56,312 nt of DNA. Origin: Janibacter massiliensis (lineage in GTDB: Bacteria; Actinomycetota; Actinomycetes; Actinomycetales; Dermatophilaceae). Positions 20,138-27,987 of the stretch are shown one piece after another; positions within the stretch are counted from its first letter, which is position 1; each line of letters opens with the position of its first letter. The stretch is taken from the NCBI RefSeq assembly GCF_900289115.1, contig NZ_LT985196.1, positions 1,127,362-1,183,673 on the forward strand, written 5' to 3'. The position numbers and the translations under genes were made by a program. The notes beneath the pieces are model-generated. The model ran no database searches, was not told the origin of the DNA, and saw only the letters and a program-made list of their open reading frames with translations.

Positions 20138-20619
20138 GGCTTGGCGTCCGTGATCGTCACGGAGATCGTCTTGCCGTTGGGTGCCTCGTAGGACGCGGTG
20201 TCGCCGACCTTCTTGTTGAGGATCGCCGCGCCGAGGGGGGACTGCTCGGAGAAGACCTGGAGGTCGCTGCCGTCGGCGATCTCGCGCGACCCGAGGAGGA
20301 AGGTCTCCTCGTCCCCGAACATCTCGACGGTGACGACCATGCCGCCCTCGACGATCCCGTCGTTCGGCGGGGCCTCGCCGACGGTCGCGTTCTCGAGGAT
20401 CTGGGCCAGCTGGCGGATCCGGGCCTCCATCTTGCCCTGCTCCTCCTTGGCCGCGTGGTACCCGCCGTTCTCCTTGAGGTCGCCCTCCTCGCGGGCGGCC
20501 TCGATCCGCTTGGCGATCTCGGAACGGCCGTGGGTCGACAGCTCGGCGAGCTCCCCGCTGAGGCGGTCGTACGCCTCCTGGGTGAGGAAGCTCGTGCTGG
20601 TCGGCGCAGTCTCGGTCAC
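20125..20619 (-). CDS. greA: transcription elongation factor GreA
   Basis: Stimulates transcript cleavage by backtracked RNA polymerase. The 164-aa protein has the N-terminal coiled coil with the acidic tip motif EEGDLKENGGYHAAKEEQG and the C-terminal FKBP-like domain ending VGDTASYEAPNGKTISVTI. The GTG start has AAGGAGA at good spacing; longer in-frame starts are unlikely given the family length. A candidate promoter -10 (TAGGCT on the minus strand) lies about 180 nt upstream, giving a long leader. GreA next to DUF4307 and mca is the usual actinobacterial order. Confidence 0.96.
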   Translation of the reverse strand: MTETAPTSTSFLTQEAYDRLSGELAELSTHGRSEIAKRIEAAREEGDLKENGGYHAAKEEQGKMEARIRQLAQILENATVGEAPPNDGIVEGGMVVTVEMFGDEETFLLGSREIADGSDLQVFSEQSPLGAAILNKKVGDTASYEAPNGKTISVTITDAKPYTG

Positions 20620-20797
20620 GGTGGGGTTCTCCTTGCGTGGATCCGCCGGGCGGTCGTGCCACGGCGGTCGGCGCCCTCGACGCCGTTCTCTCTCCGGTCC
20701 CCTGCCGTCGGCACCCGTCGCGGGCGACATCGGGTACGGCGTCGACGGCGCGAGCGGGGCCATCGACGGGGTCGATCCCGGATGGATGTAAGCGATC

Positions 20798-20803
20798 AGC
20801 CTA
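20798..20803 (-). promoter_or_regulatory. candidate -10 element of greA
   Basis: TAGGCT on the minus strand sits inside an inverted repeat (CGATC-N9-GATCG) between DUF4307 and greA. If used, greA mRNA has a leader of about 170 nt. Only moderate support. Confidence 0.35.
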
Positions 20804-20851
20804 GCCGATCGGAGGCGTGCGACGCCATCGCACGGCGGGCCCGGCGGTCGG

Positions 20852-21325
20852 TCAGGCGAGCAACCGGCAGCTGTCGACGACGGCGTTCGTCGCCTGGTAC
20901 GTCGTGCGGATGGGCGCCCGGACGACGGTCGTGCGGGCCTTCGAGGCGGGCACGATGATCTCTCGGACGCCGAGCGTCGCGTGGTCGTTGTCCTCCGCCC
21001 GCAACAGGCAGACCGCCTGTCGGTCCGGCGGTCGGGTGACGTCGAACTCGAGCAGCACCTCGGTGTCCGAGACGGTGTCGTACCGCAGCGTGCGGGCGGT
21101 CGCCCGCTCGGTGGTCAGCCGGATCGCCATCCACGACAGTACGGCGGTCGCGAGGAGGACGAGCGCGGTCCCGACGACCCACCACCGGCGGCGGCTGCGG
21201 CGATCGCCAGACGGGGCGCGGGTGTCGGCGGCGATCTCGTCGGCCTCGGGGTCCCACACGACGGGGTCGGCGGGGGCGGCGTCGGTGACGCGCTCGTCGG
21301 CCGGGGTGCGAGACTGGTCCTCCAC
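20852..21325 (-). CDS. DUF4307 membrane protein
   Basis: 157-aa single-pass membrane protein, function unknown. The N-terminal ~45 residues are acidic and polar, then RRSRRRWW precedes a membrane helix ([19 protein letters not shown]), and the ~85-residue extracytoplasmic C-terminal domain contains two conserved cysteines ([12 protein letters not shown] and VDSCRLLA) that could form a disulfide. The GTG start is divergent from mca with 33 nt between them. Mycobacteria carry a comparable gene between greA and mca. Confidence 0.85.
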   Translation of the reverse strand: MEDQSRTPADERVTDAAPADPVVWDPEADEIAADTRAPSGDRRSRRRWWVVGTALVLLATAVLSWMAIRLTTERATARTLRYDTVSDTEVLLEFDVTRPPDRQAVCLLRAEDNDHATLGVREIIVPASKARTTVVRAPIRTTYQATNAVVDSCRLLA

Positions 21326-21358
21326 GCCCCCATTGTCGACCCACCCGGAGGACCCCCT

Positions 21359-22318
21359 GTGGCTGCCCCCGACCGCCTGCGGCTCATGGCCGTGCACGCG
21401 CACCCCGACGACGAGTCGAGCAAGGGTGCAGCGACGATGGCGCGCTACCGCGCCGACGGTCATCCGGTGCTCGTCGTGTCCTGCACGGGGGGCGAGCGGG
21501 GCGACGTCCTCAATCCTCAGCTCGAGGACGACATCCACGTCCAGCGCGACATCGTCCAGGTGCGGCGGGAGGAGATGCGCCGCGCCGCGGAGATCCTCGA
21601 CGTCGAGCACACCTGGCTGGGCTTCGTCGACTCCGGCCTGCCGGAGGGCGACCCGCGCCCGCCGCTGCCGGACGGGTGCTTCGCGCTCGAGCCGCTCGAG
21701 GTGCCGACGGAGGCCCTCGTCCGCGAGATCCGGCGCTTCCGGCCGCACGTGATGACGACCTACGACGAGAACGGCGGCTACCCCCACCCGGACCACATCA
21801 TGACCAACCGGGTGTCGGTCGAGGCCTTCCTCGCCGCCGGCGACGCCGACCGCTTCCCCGACGCGGGGGAGCCGTGGCAGCCGCTCAAGCTGTACTACAA
21901 CCAGGGCTTCAGCAAGGCCCGGCTCACGGCGTACCACGAGGCGCTGCTCGCGCGCGGTGCCGAGAGCCCCTTCGGTGACTGGATCGCGCGCTGGGACGAG
22001 CAGCCCGAGCGCCCGGTGACGACGCGGGTTGCCTGCTCGGACTTCTTCGCCGTCCGGGACGAGGCGCTCCTGGCGCACCGGACGCAGATCGACCCGAACG
22101 GGTCGTTCTTCGCGCTGGACCTCGAGGCGCAGGCCGAGGTGTGGCCGACCGAGGAGTACGAGCTCGCCCTCAGCCACGTCGAGACGGACGACGACGAGGA
22201 CGACCTCTTCGCCGGCATCCCCGCGGAGGTCGCCGCGGCCGACGCCCTCGCCACGCGCGCCGACCTGCCGCTCGTGCGAGACGACCGCATCGCACCGACG
22301 GTGGAGTTCCACGTATGA
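21359..22318 (+). CDS. mca: mycothiol S-conjugate amidase Mca
   Basis: Zinc amidase that cleaves mycothiol S-conjugates of toxins and antibiotics, releasing an N-acetylcysteine adduct (mercapturic acid) for export. The 319-aa protein has the zinc/catalytic motif [13 protein letters not shown] at residues 11-23 and the second metal motif [10 protein letters not shown] near 143. Its length and the segment [16 protein letters not shown] favour Mca over the related MshB deacetylase. The GTG start follows a GGAGGA ribosome-binding site. Its presence indicates a mycothiol-producing actinobacterium. The stop overlaps the next ATG. Confidence 0.95.
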   Translation: MAAPDRLRLMAVHAHPDDESSKGAATMARYRADGHPVLVVSCTGGERGDVLNPQLEDDIHVQRDIVQVRREEMRRAAEILDVEHTWLGFVDSGLPEGDPRPPLPDGCFALEPLEVPTEALVREIRRFRPHVMTTYDENGGYPHPDHIMTNRVSVEAFLAAGDADRFPDAGEPWQPLKLYYNQGFSKARLTAYHEALLARGAESPFGDWIARWDEQPERPVTTRVACSDFFAVRDEALLAHRTQIDPNGSFFALDLEAQAEVWPTEEYELALSHVETDDDEDDLFAGIPAEVAAADALATRADLPLVRDDRIAPTVEFHV

Positions 22319-22515
22319 ACCCGGTCAACCAGTCCGTGTCAGCGGGGATGTGGGGGTTCATCCTCTTCTTCGTCCTCGCCCTGGTGCTCGTCCTCCTCGT
22401 CCGCAGCATGCTGCGACGGATGCGGAACATGAGGAACACCGCGATCGCCCGGGGCGACGACCTTGCGGCCGAGGCGGCGCAGCGCCGTGCGGAGCGGCAC
22501 CGGCGCGAGCGCTGA
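22315..22515 (+). CDS. small single-pass membrane protein
   Basis: 66-aa protein with one membrane helix ([16 protein letters not shown], about residues 14-29) followed by a very basic cytoplasmic tail (RRMRNMRN ... [10 protein letters not shown]). It starts at an ATG overlapping the mca stop (ATGA), which argues for co-translation with mca. Similar tiny proteins accompany mca in related actinobacteria; the function is unknown. Confidence 0.75.
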   Translation: MNPVNQSVSAGMWGFILFFVLALVLVLLVRSMLRRMRNMRNTAIARGDDLAAEAAQRRAERHRRER

Positions 22516-22537
22516 GGCGTCGAGGCGTCGAGGCGTC
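22514..22537. repeat. three tandem copies of an 8-mer
   Basis: GAGGCGTC occurs three times without gap just at and after the stop codon of the small membrane protein gene, before the convergent haemolysin III gene. Possibly replication slippage; no function is evident. Confidence 0.8.
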
Positions 22538-22558
22538 TCGTGCCCCAGCGCGTCCGGG

Positions 22559-23284
22559 TCAGGCGACCCGGTCGTAGAGGGTGACCGAGGCGGCGACGTA
22601 GTGACTGACGAAGGCAAGGATCGTCAGGGTGTGGAAGACCTCGTGGAAGCCGAACCAGCGCGGTGACGGGTTCGGGCGCTTGAGGCCGTAGACGAGTGCT
22701 CCGGCGGTGTACAGCAGCCCGCCCAGCGCGATGAGCGCGAGGACCAGGGGTCCGCCGCCGGCGAGGAGCGGTTCCAGGTAGAAGATTGCGACCCACCCGA
22801 GCGCGAGGTACACCGGGACGTAGAGCCAGCGAGGGGCGCTGACCCACAGCACGCGGAAGAGCAGCCCGACGACCGCCCCGCCCCAGACGATCGCGAGCAT
22901 CGTGCGGGCACCGTCCCGGTCCAGCAGCAGCGCGAACGGCGTGTAGCTGCCCGCGATGATGAGGAAGATGTTCGCGTGGTCCATCCGCCGGAGGGCGGTG
23001 TCCCACCCGGTGCTCCACGTCCCGCGGTGGTACAGCGCGGAGACACCGAAGAGCAGTCCGGCGGTGATCGTGAACACGGCCGCGGCGAGGCGTCCGTCCC
23101 GGGTCGGCGCGAAGGCGACGAGGATCAGGCCCGACAGCACGGCCAGGGGCGCCATGACGGCGTGCAGCCAGCCGCGCAGGTGGGGCTTGACCCGGTCGAC
23201 GACGGCCTCGACCGCGTGCTCGACCTGTTCCACGGCGTGCTCGACGTGGTCCTTGGCGCTCTCGATCCGGTCGTTGGCCCTCAT
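22559..23284 (-). CDS. haemolysin III family (PAQR-like) membrane protein
   Basis: 241-aa protein with seven membrane helices preceded by an amphipathic, charged N-terminal segment (HVEHAVEQVEHAVEAVVDRVKPH). PAQR/HlyIII signatures are SALYHRGTWS, RRMDHANIFLIIAGSYTPFALLL and HEVFHTLTILAFVSHYVA, supplying the conserved Ser/His/Asp/His residues thought to bind Zn in ceramidase-like hydrolases. Cytolytic activity is not implied. A -10 TACGCT ends 7 nt before the ATG, so the mRNA may be leaderless. Divergent from the prenyltransferase gene, as in mycobacteria. Confidence 0.9.
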   Translation of the reverse strand: MRANDRIESAKDHVEHAVEQVEHAVEAVVDRVKPHLRGWLHAVMAPLAVLSGLILVAFAPTRDGRLAAAVFTITAGLLFGVSALYHRGTWSTGWDTALRRMDHANIFLIIAGSYTPFALLLDRDGARTMLAIVWGGAVVGLLFRVLWVSAPRWLYVPVYLALGWVAIFYLEPLLAGGGPLVLALIALGGLLYTAGALVYGLKRPNPSPRWFGFHEVFHTLTILAFVSHYVAASVTLYDRVA

Positions 23285-23381
23285 GCCGCCCAGCGTACCT
23301 ACGGGCGCGTAGGTAGCCGCTCGTCAGGTTGGTGAGGTCACGTCCGTGGTCGACGCCCGGCGGACGTGCAGGCAGGGCGGG

Positions 23382-23387
23382 TACCGT
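23382..23387 (+). promoter_or_regulatory. -10 element of the cis-prenyltransferase gene
   Basis: TACCGT ends 8 nt before the chosen GTG. It supports that start over an upstream GTG and predicts an essentially leaderless mRNA. Confidence 0.45.
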
Positions 23388-23395
23388 CGTCCCTC

Positions 23396-24157
23396 GTGGA
23401 GATCGGCGACCTGCTGTACGCGGCCTACGAGCGGCGCGTCTCCAAGAGCCTCCAGGACCGGCAGACCCCGCGGCACGTGGGCGTCATCCTCGACGGCAAC
23501 CGACGGTTCGCCAAGGCGCGCGGTGCCGGGACCGAAGAGGGCCACCGGGCCGGCGCGGAGAACATCGGCAACTTCCTCGGCTGGTGCGAGGACGCCGACG
23601 TCGAGGTCGTCACCCTGTGGCTGCTGTCGACGGACAACCTCTCGCGCCCGACGGAGGAGCTGCACCCGCTCCTGCAGATCATCACCGGCGTCGTCGCGGA
23701 CCTCGCGGAGACGGGGCGGTGGCGGCTCAACGTCGTCGGCGCGCTCGACCTGCTCCCGCCGGCGACCGCGGATGCGCTGAGTGCCTCGGCCGCCGCGACG
23801 GACCACGTCGAGGGGCTGGTCGTCAACGTCGCGGTCGGCTACGGCGGTCGGCGGGAGATCACCGACGCCGTGCGCTCGCTGCTGCGGGCGCGGGCGGCCG
23901 AGGGTGCCACCCTGGAAGAGGTCGCGGGCGAGGTGACGATGGAGGACATCGCGGCGCACCTCTACACCAAGGGGCAGCCGGATCCCGACCTGGTCATCCG
24001 GACCTCGGGGGAGCAGCGGCTCTCGGGCTTCCTCCTGTGGCAGAGCGCGCACAGCGAGTACTACTTCTGCGAGGCGTACTGGCCCGAGTTCCGGCGGGTC
24101 GACTTCCTCCGTGCCCTGCGCGCGTACGCCGAGCGGCACCGCCGGTTCGGCACCTGA
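23396..24157 (+). CDS. cis-prenyl diphosphate synthase (isoprenyl transferase)
   Basis: Condenses isopentenyl diphosphate in Z configuration. The 253-aa protein carries the family motifs [16 protein letters not shown] with the catalytic Asp, [21 protein letters not shown] and the C-terminal block [27 protein letters not shown]. Overall it resembles the mycobacterial Z-farnesyl diphosphate synthase (Rv1086 type) more than the decaprenyl synthase, so a short-chain product is likely (inference from recalled sequence). I placed the start at the GTG that gives [12 protein letters not shown], matching the usual N-terminus and the -10 spacing. Followed by a 424-bp stretch without a firm gene. Confidence 0.92.
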   Translation: MEIGDLLYAAYERRVSKSLQDRQTPRHVGVILDGNRRFAKARGAGTEEGHRAGAENIGNFLGWCEDADVEVVTLWLLSTDNLSRPTEELHPLLQIITGVVADLAETGRWRLNVVGALDLLPPATADALSASAAATDHVEGLVVNVAVGYGGRREITDAVRSLLRARAAEGATLEEVAGEVTMEDIAAHLYTKGQPDPDLVIRTSGEQRLSGFLLWQSAHSEYYFCEAYWPEFRRVDFLRALRAYAERHRRFGT

Positions 24158-24581
24158 GCCGGCGTTCCGCCCGGGGGAATCGACCTCAGCGCCACCTTCC
24201 CCACCCGAACCCCCCGGTGAGCGCGGGGAGATCGACCTCAGCGCCACCTTCCCCACCTACGCCCGCGACCCGCAGCCACTTCAGCCCCGCCGACACCGCT
24301 CGTCCCACCCGCCACAGGCCCCACATGACCGCTGGGTGAACTCCCCCCGACACGCCCGCACCCCGCACCCGGGTGCGTCGATCGGCCGACCTAGTGTGCA
24401 AGGGACGCACCGCACCCGCAGGCGTCACGGGAGGCCCGATGGAGCTGGCAGCGACCGTCACCGGTGTGACGGCGAGCCGAGGGGGCCGGTCCCGGTCCCC
24501 GCTCCGGCGGGCCCGGTCCCGGTACCCGCACCGACGCTGAGCGCGCACGCGCCCGTGCGGCGCGTGCGTGGAGGAGAGAAC
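24158..24581. other. 424-bp intergenic stretch with a direct repeat, a small open frame and GC-rich repeats
   Basis: Between the prenyltransferase and phoH. It holds a 27-nt direct repeat (24179-24205 and 24231-24257), a possible -10 (TAGTGT around 24392), and a 33-codon open frame (24439-24540, ATG after GGGAGG) encoding an Arg/Ser-rich peptide. The last part has overlapping GGTCCCGGT units. I see no convincing conserved protein gene. Confidence 0.6.
24179..24257. repeat. 27-nt exact direct repeat, two copies
   Basis: Copies at 24179-24205 and 24231-24257 begin ATCGACCTCAGC and end TTCCCCACC, with period 52 nt. Each is preceded by a G-rich run (CGGGGGA / CGGGGAG). They start 21 nt after the prenyltransferase stop. 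Confidence 0.9.
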
Positions 24582-25958
24582 GTGGCCATCGACCTCGACC
24601 CGACCACCTTCGCCGCCGCCATCCCGGACGGAGCCCCCGACGCGCACGACCCCGCCGACCTGAGCACCCGCACCCGCACCTACGTGCTCGACACGTCGGT
24701 CCTGCTGTCCGACCCCCGCGCGATGATGCGCTTCGCCGAGCACGAGGTCGTCCTGCCGGTCGTCGTCATCACCGAGCTCGAGGGCAAGCGCCACCATCCA
24801 GAGCTCGGGTACTTCGCCCGATCCGCCCTGCGGTTCCTCGACGACCTGCGCATCCAGCACGGTCACCTCGACCGGCCCATCCCCGTCGGGGACGAGGGCG
24901 GCACCATCCACGTCGAGCTCAACCACACCGACCCCAGCTCGCTGCCCGCCGGCTTCCGGCTCGGCGACAACGACACCCGCATCCTCGCGGTCGCCCGCAA
25001 CCTCGCGAACGAGGGTCGCGACGTGACGATCGTCAGCAAGGACCTGCCGATGCGGGTCAAGGCCTCGGCCGTCGGGCTGGAGGCCGAGGAGTACCGGGCC
25101 GAGCTCGCCGTCGAGACCGGGTGGACCGGCATGGCCGAGGTGCAGGTGACGGCCGAGCAGATGGACGCCCTCTACGACAACGGCCGGATCGACGACGTCG
25201 AGGTCGGGGACCTGCCCGTCAACACCGGGCTCAAGCTCGCCTCCCCGCGCGGCGGCGGGCTCGGGCGGGTCACGGCCGACCGGCAGGTCCGCCTCGTCCG
25301 CGGCGACCGGGACGCCTTCGGCCTGCACGGCCGCTCGGCGGAGCAGCGGATCGCCCTGGACCTCCTCCTCGACCCCGACGTCGGCATCGTCAGCCTCGGC
25401 GGCCGGGCCGGGACGGGCAAGAGCGCCCTCGCGCTGTGCGCCGGGCTCGAGTCGGTGATGGAGCGGCGGGCCCAGCGCAAGGTCATCGTCTTCCGGCCGC
25501 TCTTCGCCGTCGGCGGCCAGGAGCTGGGCTACCTGCCCGGCAGCGAGCAGGAGAAGATGGGGCCCTGGGCGCAGGCTATCTTCGACACCCTCGGCGCGAT
25601 CGTCAGCAAGGAGGTCGTCGAGGAGATCGTCGACCGCGAGATGCTCGAGGTCCTGCCGCTGACGCACATCCGCGGTCGGTCGCTGCACGACGCCTTCGTC
25701 ATCGTCGACGAGGCCCAGTCGCTCGAGCGCAACGTCCTGCTCACCGTCCTGTCCCGGATCGGCCAGAACTCCAAGGTCGTCCTCACCCACGACGTGGCCC
25801 AGCGGGACAACCTGCGCGTCGGTCGGCACGACGGCGTCGCCGCCGTCATCGAGAAGCTCAAGGGGCACCCGCTCTTCGCGCACATCACCCTCACCCGTTC
25901 CGAGCGCAGCCCGATCGCCGCGCTGGTCACCGACCTGCTCGAGGGCGTCGAGCTCTGA
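24582..25958 (+). CDS. phoH: PhoH family protein with N-terminal PIN domain (PhoH2 type)
   Basis: Fusion of a PIN-type RNase domain and a PhoH ATPase, 458 aa. The PIN domain starts at [16 protein letters not shown] (first acidic residue) and includes [10 protein letters not shown] and [11 protein letters not shown], giving the acidic metal-binding cluster. The ATPase has Walker [10 protein letters not shown] at 273-281, [17 protein letters not shown] and Walker [12 protein letters not shown], ending with [12 protein letters not shown]. Mycobacterial PhoH2 homologues are RNA helicase/RNases linked to a toxin-antitoxin-like arrangement. GTG start with GGAGGAGAG upstream. A strong hairpin follows the stop. 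Confidence 0.95.
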   Translation: MAIDLDPTTFAAAIPDGAPDAHDPADLSTRTRTYVLDTSVLLSDPRAMMRFAEHEVVLPVVVITELEGKRHHPELGYFARSALRFLDDLRIQHGHLDRPIPVGDEGGTIHVELNHTDPSSLPAGFRLGDNDTRILAVARNLANEGRDVTIVSKDLPMRVKASAVGLEAEEYRAELAVETGWTGMAEVQVTAEQMDALYDNGRIDDVEVGDLPVNTGLKLASPRGGGLGRVTADRQVRLVRGDRDAFGLHGRSAEQRIALDLLLDPDVGIVSLGGRAGTGKSALALCAGLESVMERRAQRKVIVFRPLFAVGGQELGYLPGSEQEKMGPWAQAIFDTLGAIVSKEVVEEIVDREMLEVLPLTHIRGRSLHDAFVIVDEAQSLERNVLLTVLSRIGQNSKVVLTHDVAQRDNLRVGRHDGVAAVIEKLKGHPLFAHITLTRSERSPIAALVTDLLEGVEL

Positions 25959-25975
25959 GGCTCGGCCCGCTGTGA

Positions 25976-26014
25976 GGCGCGCCACCCCGCGGTTGCGTCG
26001 CGGGGTGGCGCGCC
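25976..26014 (+). terminator. 16-bp perfect stem-loop after phoH
   Basis: GGCGCGCCACCCCGCG and its exact complement flank a 7-nt loop, 17 nt after the phoH stop. The downstream sequence is CTAATGTCTCG, with no T run, so termination would be of the GC-hairpin type common in actinobacteria. The following gene's -10 begins 1 nt beyond the stem. Confidence 0.75.
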
Positions 26015-26015
26015 C

Positions 26016-26021
26016 TAATGT
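26016..26021 (+). promoter_or_regulatory. candidate -10 of the transglycosylase gene
   Basis: TAATGT lies immediately beside the phoH terminator stem; the -35 position would fall inside the stem. Predicted leader about 80 nt. Confidence 0.4.
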
Positions 26022-26105
26022 CTCGCTTTGGTAACGGGACCCCCTGCCCGTCGCCGACCCCCGACCCGGGTGCTGGTCCCGCCCGGACGATCGTCAGGAG
26101 CCCCC

Positions 26106-26924
26106 TTGCCCCGCTACACCCCGAAGCACGGCGCCCCGCGTCGCCGGACGGTGCCGGCCGTCGTCGGCAAGCCCCTCGTCGGGCTCGGTGTCGCTGGTTT
26201 CCTCGTGGCCGGCAGCGGCGCCGCGGTCGCCTTCGGGGACGAGGACCTGGTCGGCGCGGCTCGCCTCGACGACGCGCCGGTCGCGCGCCCGGCGGCCGCT
26301 GGTCGGTCGGTCGAGTCGGTGCTCCTCGACCGTTCCGCGGGCACGGCCTCGCGCGGCGCGGCCCGAGTCGCACAGGTCCCGAGCCCCCAGATCCAGCGCG
26401 CGCAGCTCGTCGAGGGGTCGACCGCCGCCCGCAACACCGCCCTCGGCCGGACGACGGCGATCGCCGACGAGACCAAGGCCAAGGCGAAGCGCTCCGTCGA
26501 GGCGGAGGCCGAGGCGACGGGTTCCGAGACCACCGGGCAGCAGGCGGGCGCCCCGACGTCGAAGGCGTCGACGAGCCAGACGGCCTCCGCGGCGGCCGAG
26601 CGCATCGCGGCGATCCAGGCCGACCCCAAGCCGTACGCCGTCGAGATCATGCACGAGGCGGGCTTCGACGACGGCCAGTGGGCGTGCCTGGAGTCGCTGT
26701 GGATCGGTGAGAGCGACTGGCGCTGGGACGCGACGAACGCTTCCTCGGGCGCCTACGGCATCCCGCAGTCGCTGCCCGCGGAGAAGATGGCGGCCGCGGG
26801 GCCGGACTGGCGGACCAACCCCGAGACGCAGATGCGCTGGGGCATCCAGTACATCAAGGACGCGTACGGCAGCCCGTGCAACGCGTGGAACGCTTGGAAC
26901 TCGCGCAACCCCCACTGGTACTGA
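26106..26924 (+). CDS. secreted transglycosylase SLT-domain protein
   Basis: 272-aa exported cell-wall hydrolase candidate. A basic N-terminus (RYTPKHGAPRRR) leads to a hydrophobic segment (about residues 20-45) ending in an Ala-rich region that may be cleaved or act as anchor. Residues ~50-185 are an Ala/Thr/Lys-rich spacer. The C-terminal ~80 residues form a minimal lytic transglycosylase domain: CLESLWIGESDWRWDATNAS with catalytic Glu, SSGAYGIPQSLPAEKMA, and GIQYIKDAYGSPCNAW. The two cysteines in this domain could pair. TTG start supported by AGGAG 6 nt upstream. Comparable to small actinobacterial SLT proteins acting in growth or resuscitation. Confidence 0.88.
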   Translation: MPRYTPKHGAPRRRTVPAVVGKPLVGLGVAGFLVAGSGAAVAFGDEDLVGAARLDDAPVARPAAAGRSVESVLLDRSAGTASRGAARVAQVPSPQIQRAQLVEGSTAARNTALGRTTAIADETKAKAKRSVEAEAEATGSETTGQQAGAPTSKASTSQTASAAAERIAAIQADPKPYAVEIMHEAGFDDGQWACLESLWIGESDWRWDATNASSGAYGIPQSLPAEKMAAAGPDWRTNPETQMRWGIQYIKDAYGSPCNAWNAWNSRNPHWY

Positions 26925-26963
26925 CCGGGCCTGGCCACGGCCGCAGGCGGATCGCGCGCGGTC

Positions 26964-27941
26964 TCACACCTTCCGCAGCCGGATCCGCGTCACCGCGTGG
27001 CGCGCGCCCTTCGTCAGCACGAGGGTGGCCCGGCCCTTCGTCGGCTCGACGTTCTCCCGGACGTTCGGCTCGTTGATGCTCAGCCACACGTCCAGCGCGG
27101 TCTCGCGCGCCTCGTCGTCCGACAGCGAGGCGTACCGGCGGAAATAGCTGTTCGGGTCGGAGAACGCCGTCTCCCGCAGCCGGAGGAAGCGCTCGACGTA
27201 CCACGTCCGCAGGTCCTCGAGCGAGGCGTCGACGTACACGGAGAAGTCGAAGAAGTCGCTCACGGCCAGGCCCGTCCGACCGTCGGCCATGACCCGCGGG
27301 GGCTGCAGGACGTTGAGGCCCTCGATGATGAGGACGTCCGGGCGGGCGACCTCGACGAACTCGCCGGGCACGATGTCGTAGACGAGGTGGGAGTACACCG
27401 GTGCCCGCACGAGGTCACGGCCAGCCTTCACCTCCGAGACGAACCGCAGCAGGGCCCGGCGGTCGTACGACTCGGGGAACCCCTTGCGGTGGAGGATGCC
27501 CCGCCGCTCCAGCTCGGCGTTCGGCAGGAGGAAGCCGTCCGTCGTCACGAGCTCCACGCTCGGGGTGTGCGGCCAGCGGGAGAGCAGCTCCTTGAGTATC
27601 CGCGCGGTCGTCGACTTCCCCGCCGCGACCGACCCGGCGACGCCGATGACGAACGGGGTCCGGCCCGGCCGCTCGCCGAGGAACTCGCTCGTGGCCAGGT
27701 GCAGGCCGTAGGTCGCCTCGACGTAGAAGTGCAACAACCGCGACAGGGGCAGGTAGACCTCCTCGACCTCGCGCAGGTCGAGCTGGTCGCCGAGCCCGCG
27801 GAGCCGCTCGACGTCGGCGGCGTCGAGACTCAGCGGATGGTTCTCCCGCAGGCGCGCCCAGGCCCGGCGGTCGAGGTCCACGTACGGCGAGGGCAGGCTC
27901 GAGCCGGTGGGGTGGTGCGGCACGCCGACATCCTGCCTCAC
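26964..27941 (-). CDS. coaA: type I pantothenate kinase CoaA
   Basis: Phosphorylates pantothenate, the first step of coenzyme A synthesis. The chosen start gives 325 aa, the normal size; further upstream ATGs would run into the glmS promoter. The P-loop is GSVAAGKS at residues 103-110, followed by [26 protein letters not shown] and [13 protein letters not shown]. The DRRAWARL motif near the N-terminus is typical of bacterial CoaA. No clear ribosome-binding site precedes the GTG. Divergent from glmS with 46 bp between start codons. Confidence 0.95.
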   Translation of the reverse strand: MRQDVGVPHHPTGSSLPSPYVDLDRRAWARLRENHPLSLDAADVERLRGLGDQLDLREVEEVYLPLSRLLHFYVEATYGLHLATSEFLGERPGRTPFVIGVAGSVAAGKSTTARILKELLSRWPHTPSVELVTTDGFLLPNAELERRGILHRKGFPESYDRRALLRFVSEVKAGRDLVRAPVYSHLVYDIVPGEFVEVARPDVLIIEGLNVLQPPRVMADGRTGLAVSDFFDFSVYVDASLEDLRTWYVERFLRLRETAFSDPNSYFRRYASLSDDEARETALDVWLSINEPNVRENVEPTKGRATLVLTKGARHAVTRIRLRKV

Positions 27942-27974
27942 GCGGTCGATCGGGCGCGGGAGCCACCGCCGGAC

Positions 27975-27980
27975 TACGCT
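27975..27980 (+). promoter_or_regulatory. -10 element of glmS
   Basis: TACGCT ends 7 nt before the ATG that precedes the obligatory Cys; no ribosome-binding site is present. Predicts a leaderless glmS mRNA. Confidence 0.5.
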
Positions 27981-27987
27981 CGGCCTC

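Noticed and set aside
26015-26105. c-di-AMP (ydaO-type) riboswitch in front of the transglycosylase gene
   Set aside because: Such riboswitches precede cell-wall hydrolases in actinobacteria, but this leader is only about 85 nt and I cannot identify the conserved pseudoknot elements.
27800-27987. glmS ribozyme upstream of glmS
   Set aside because: The 5' region is a 46-bp divergent promoter shared with coaA and the mRNA appears leaderless, leaving no room for the ribozyme.
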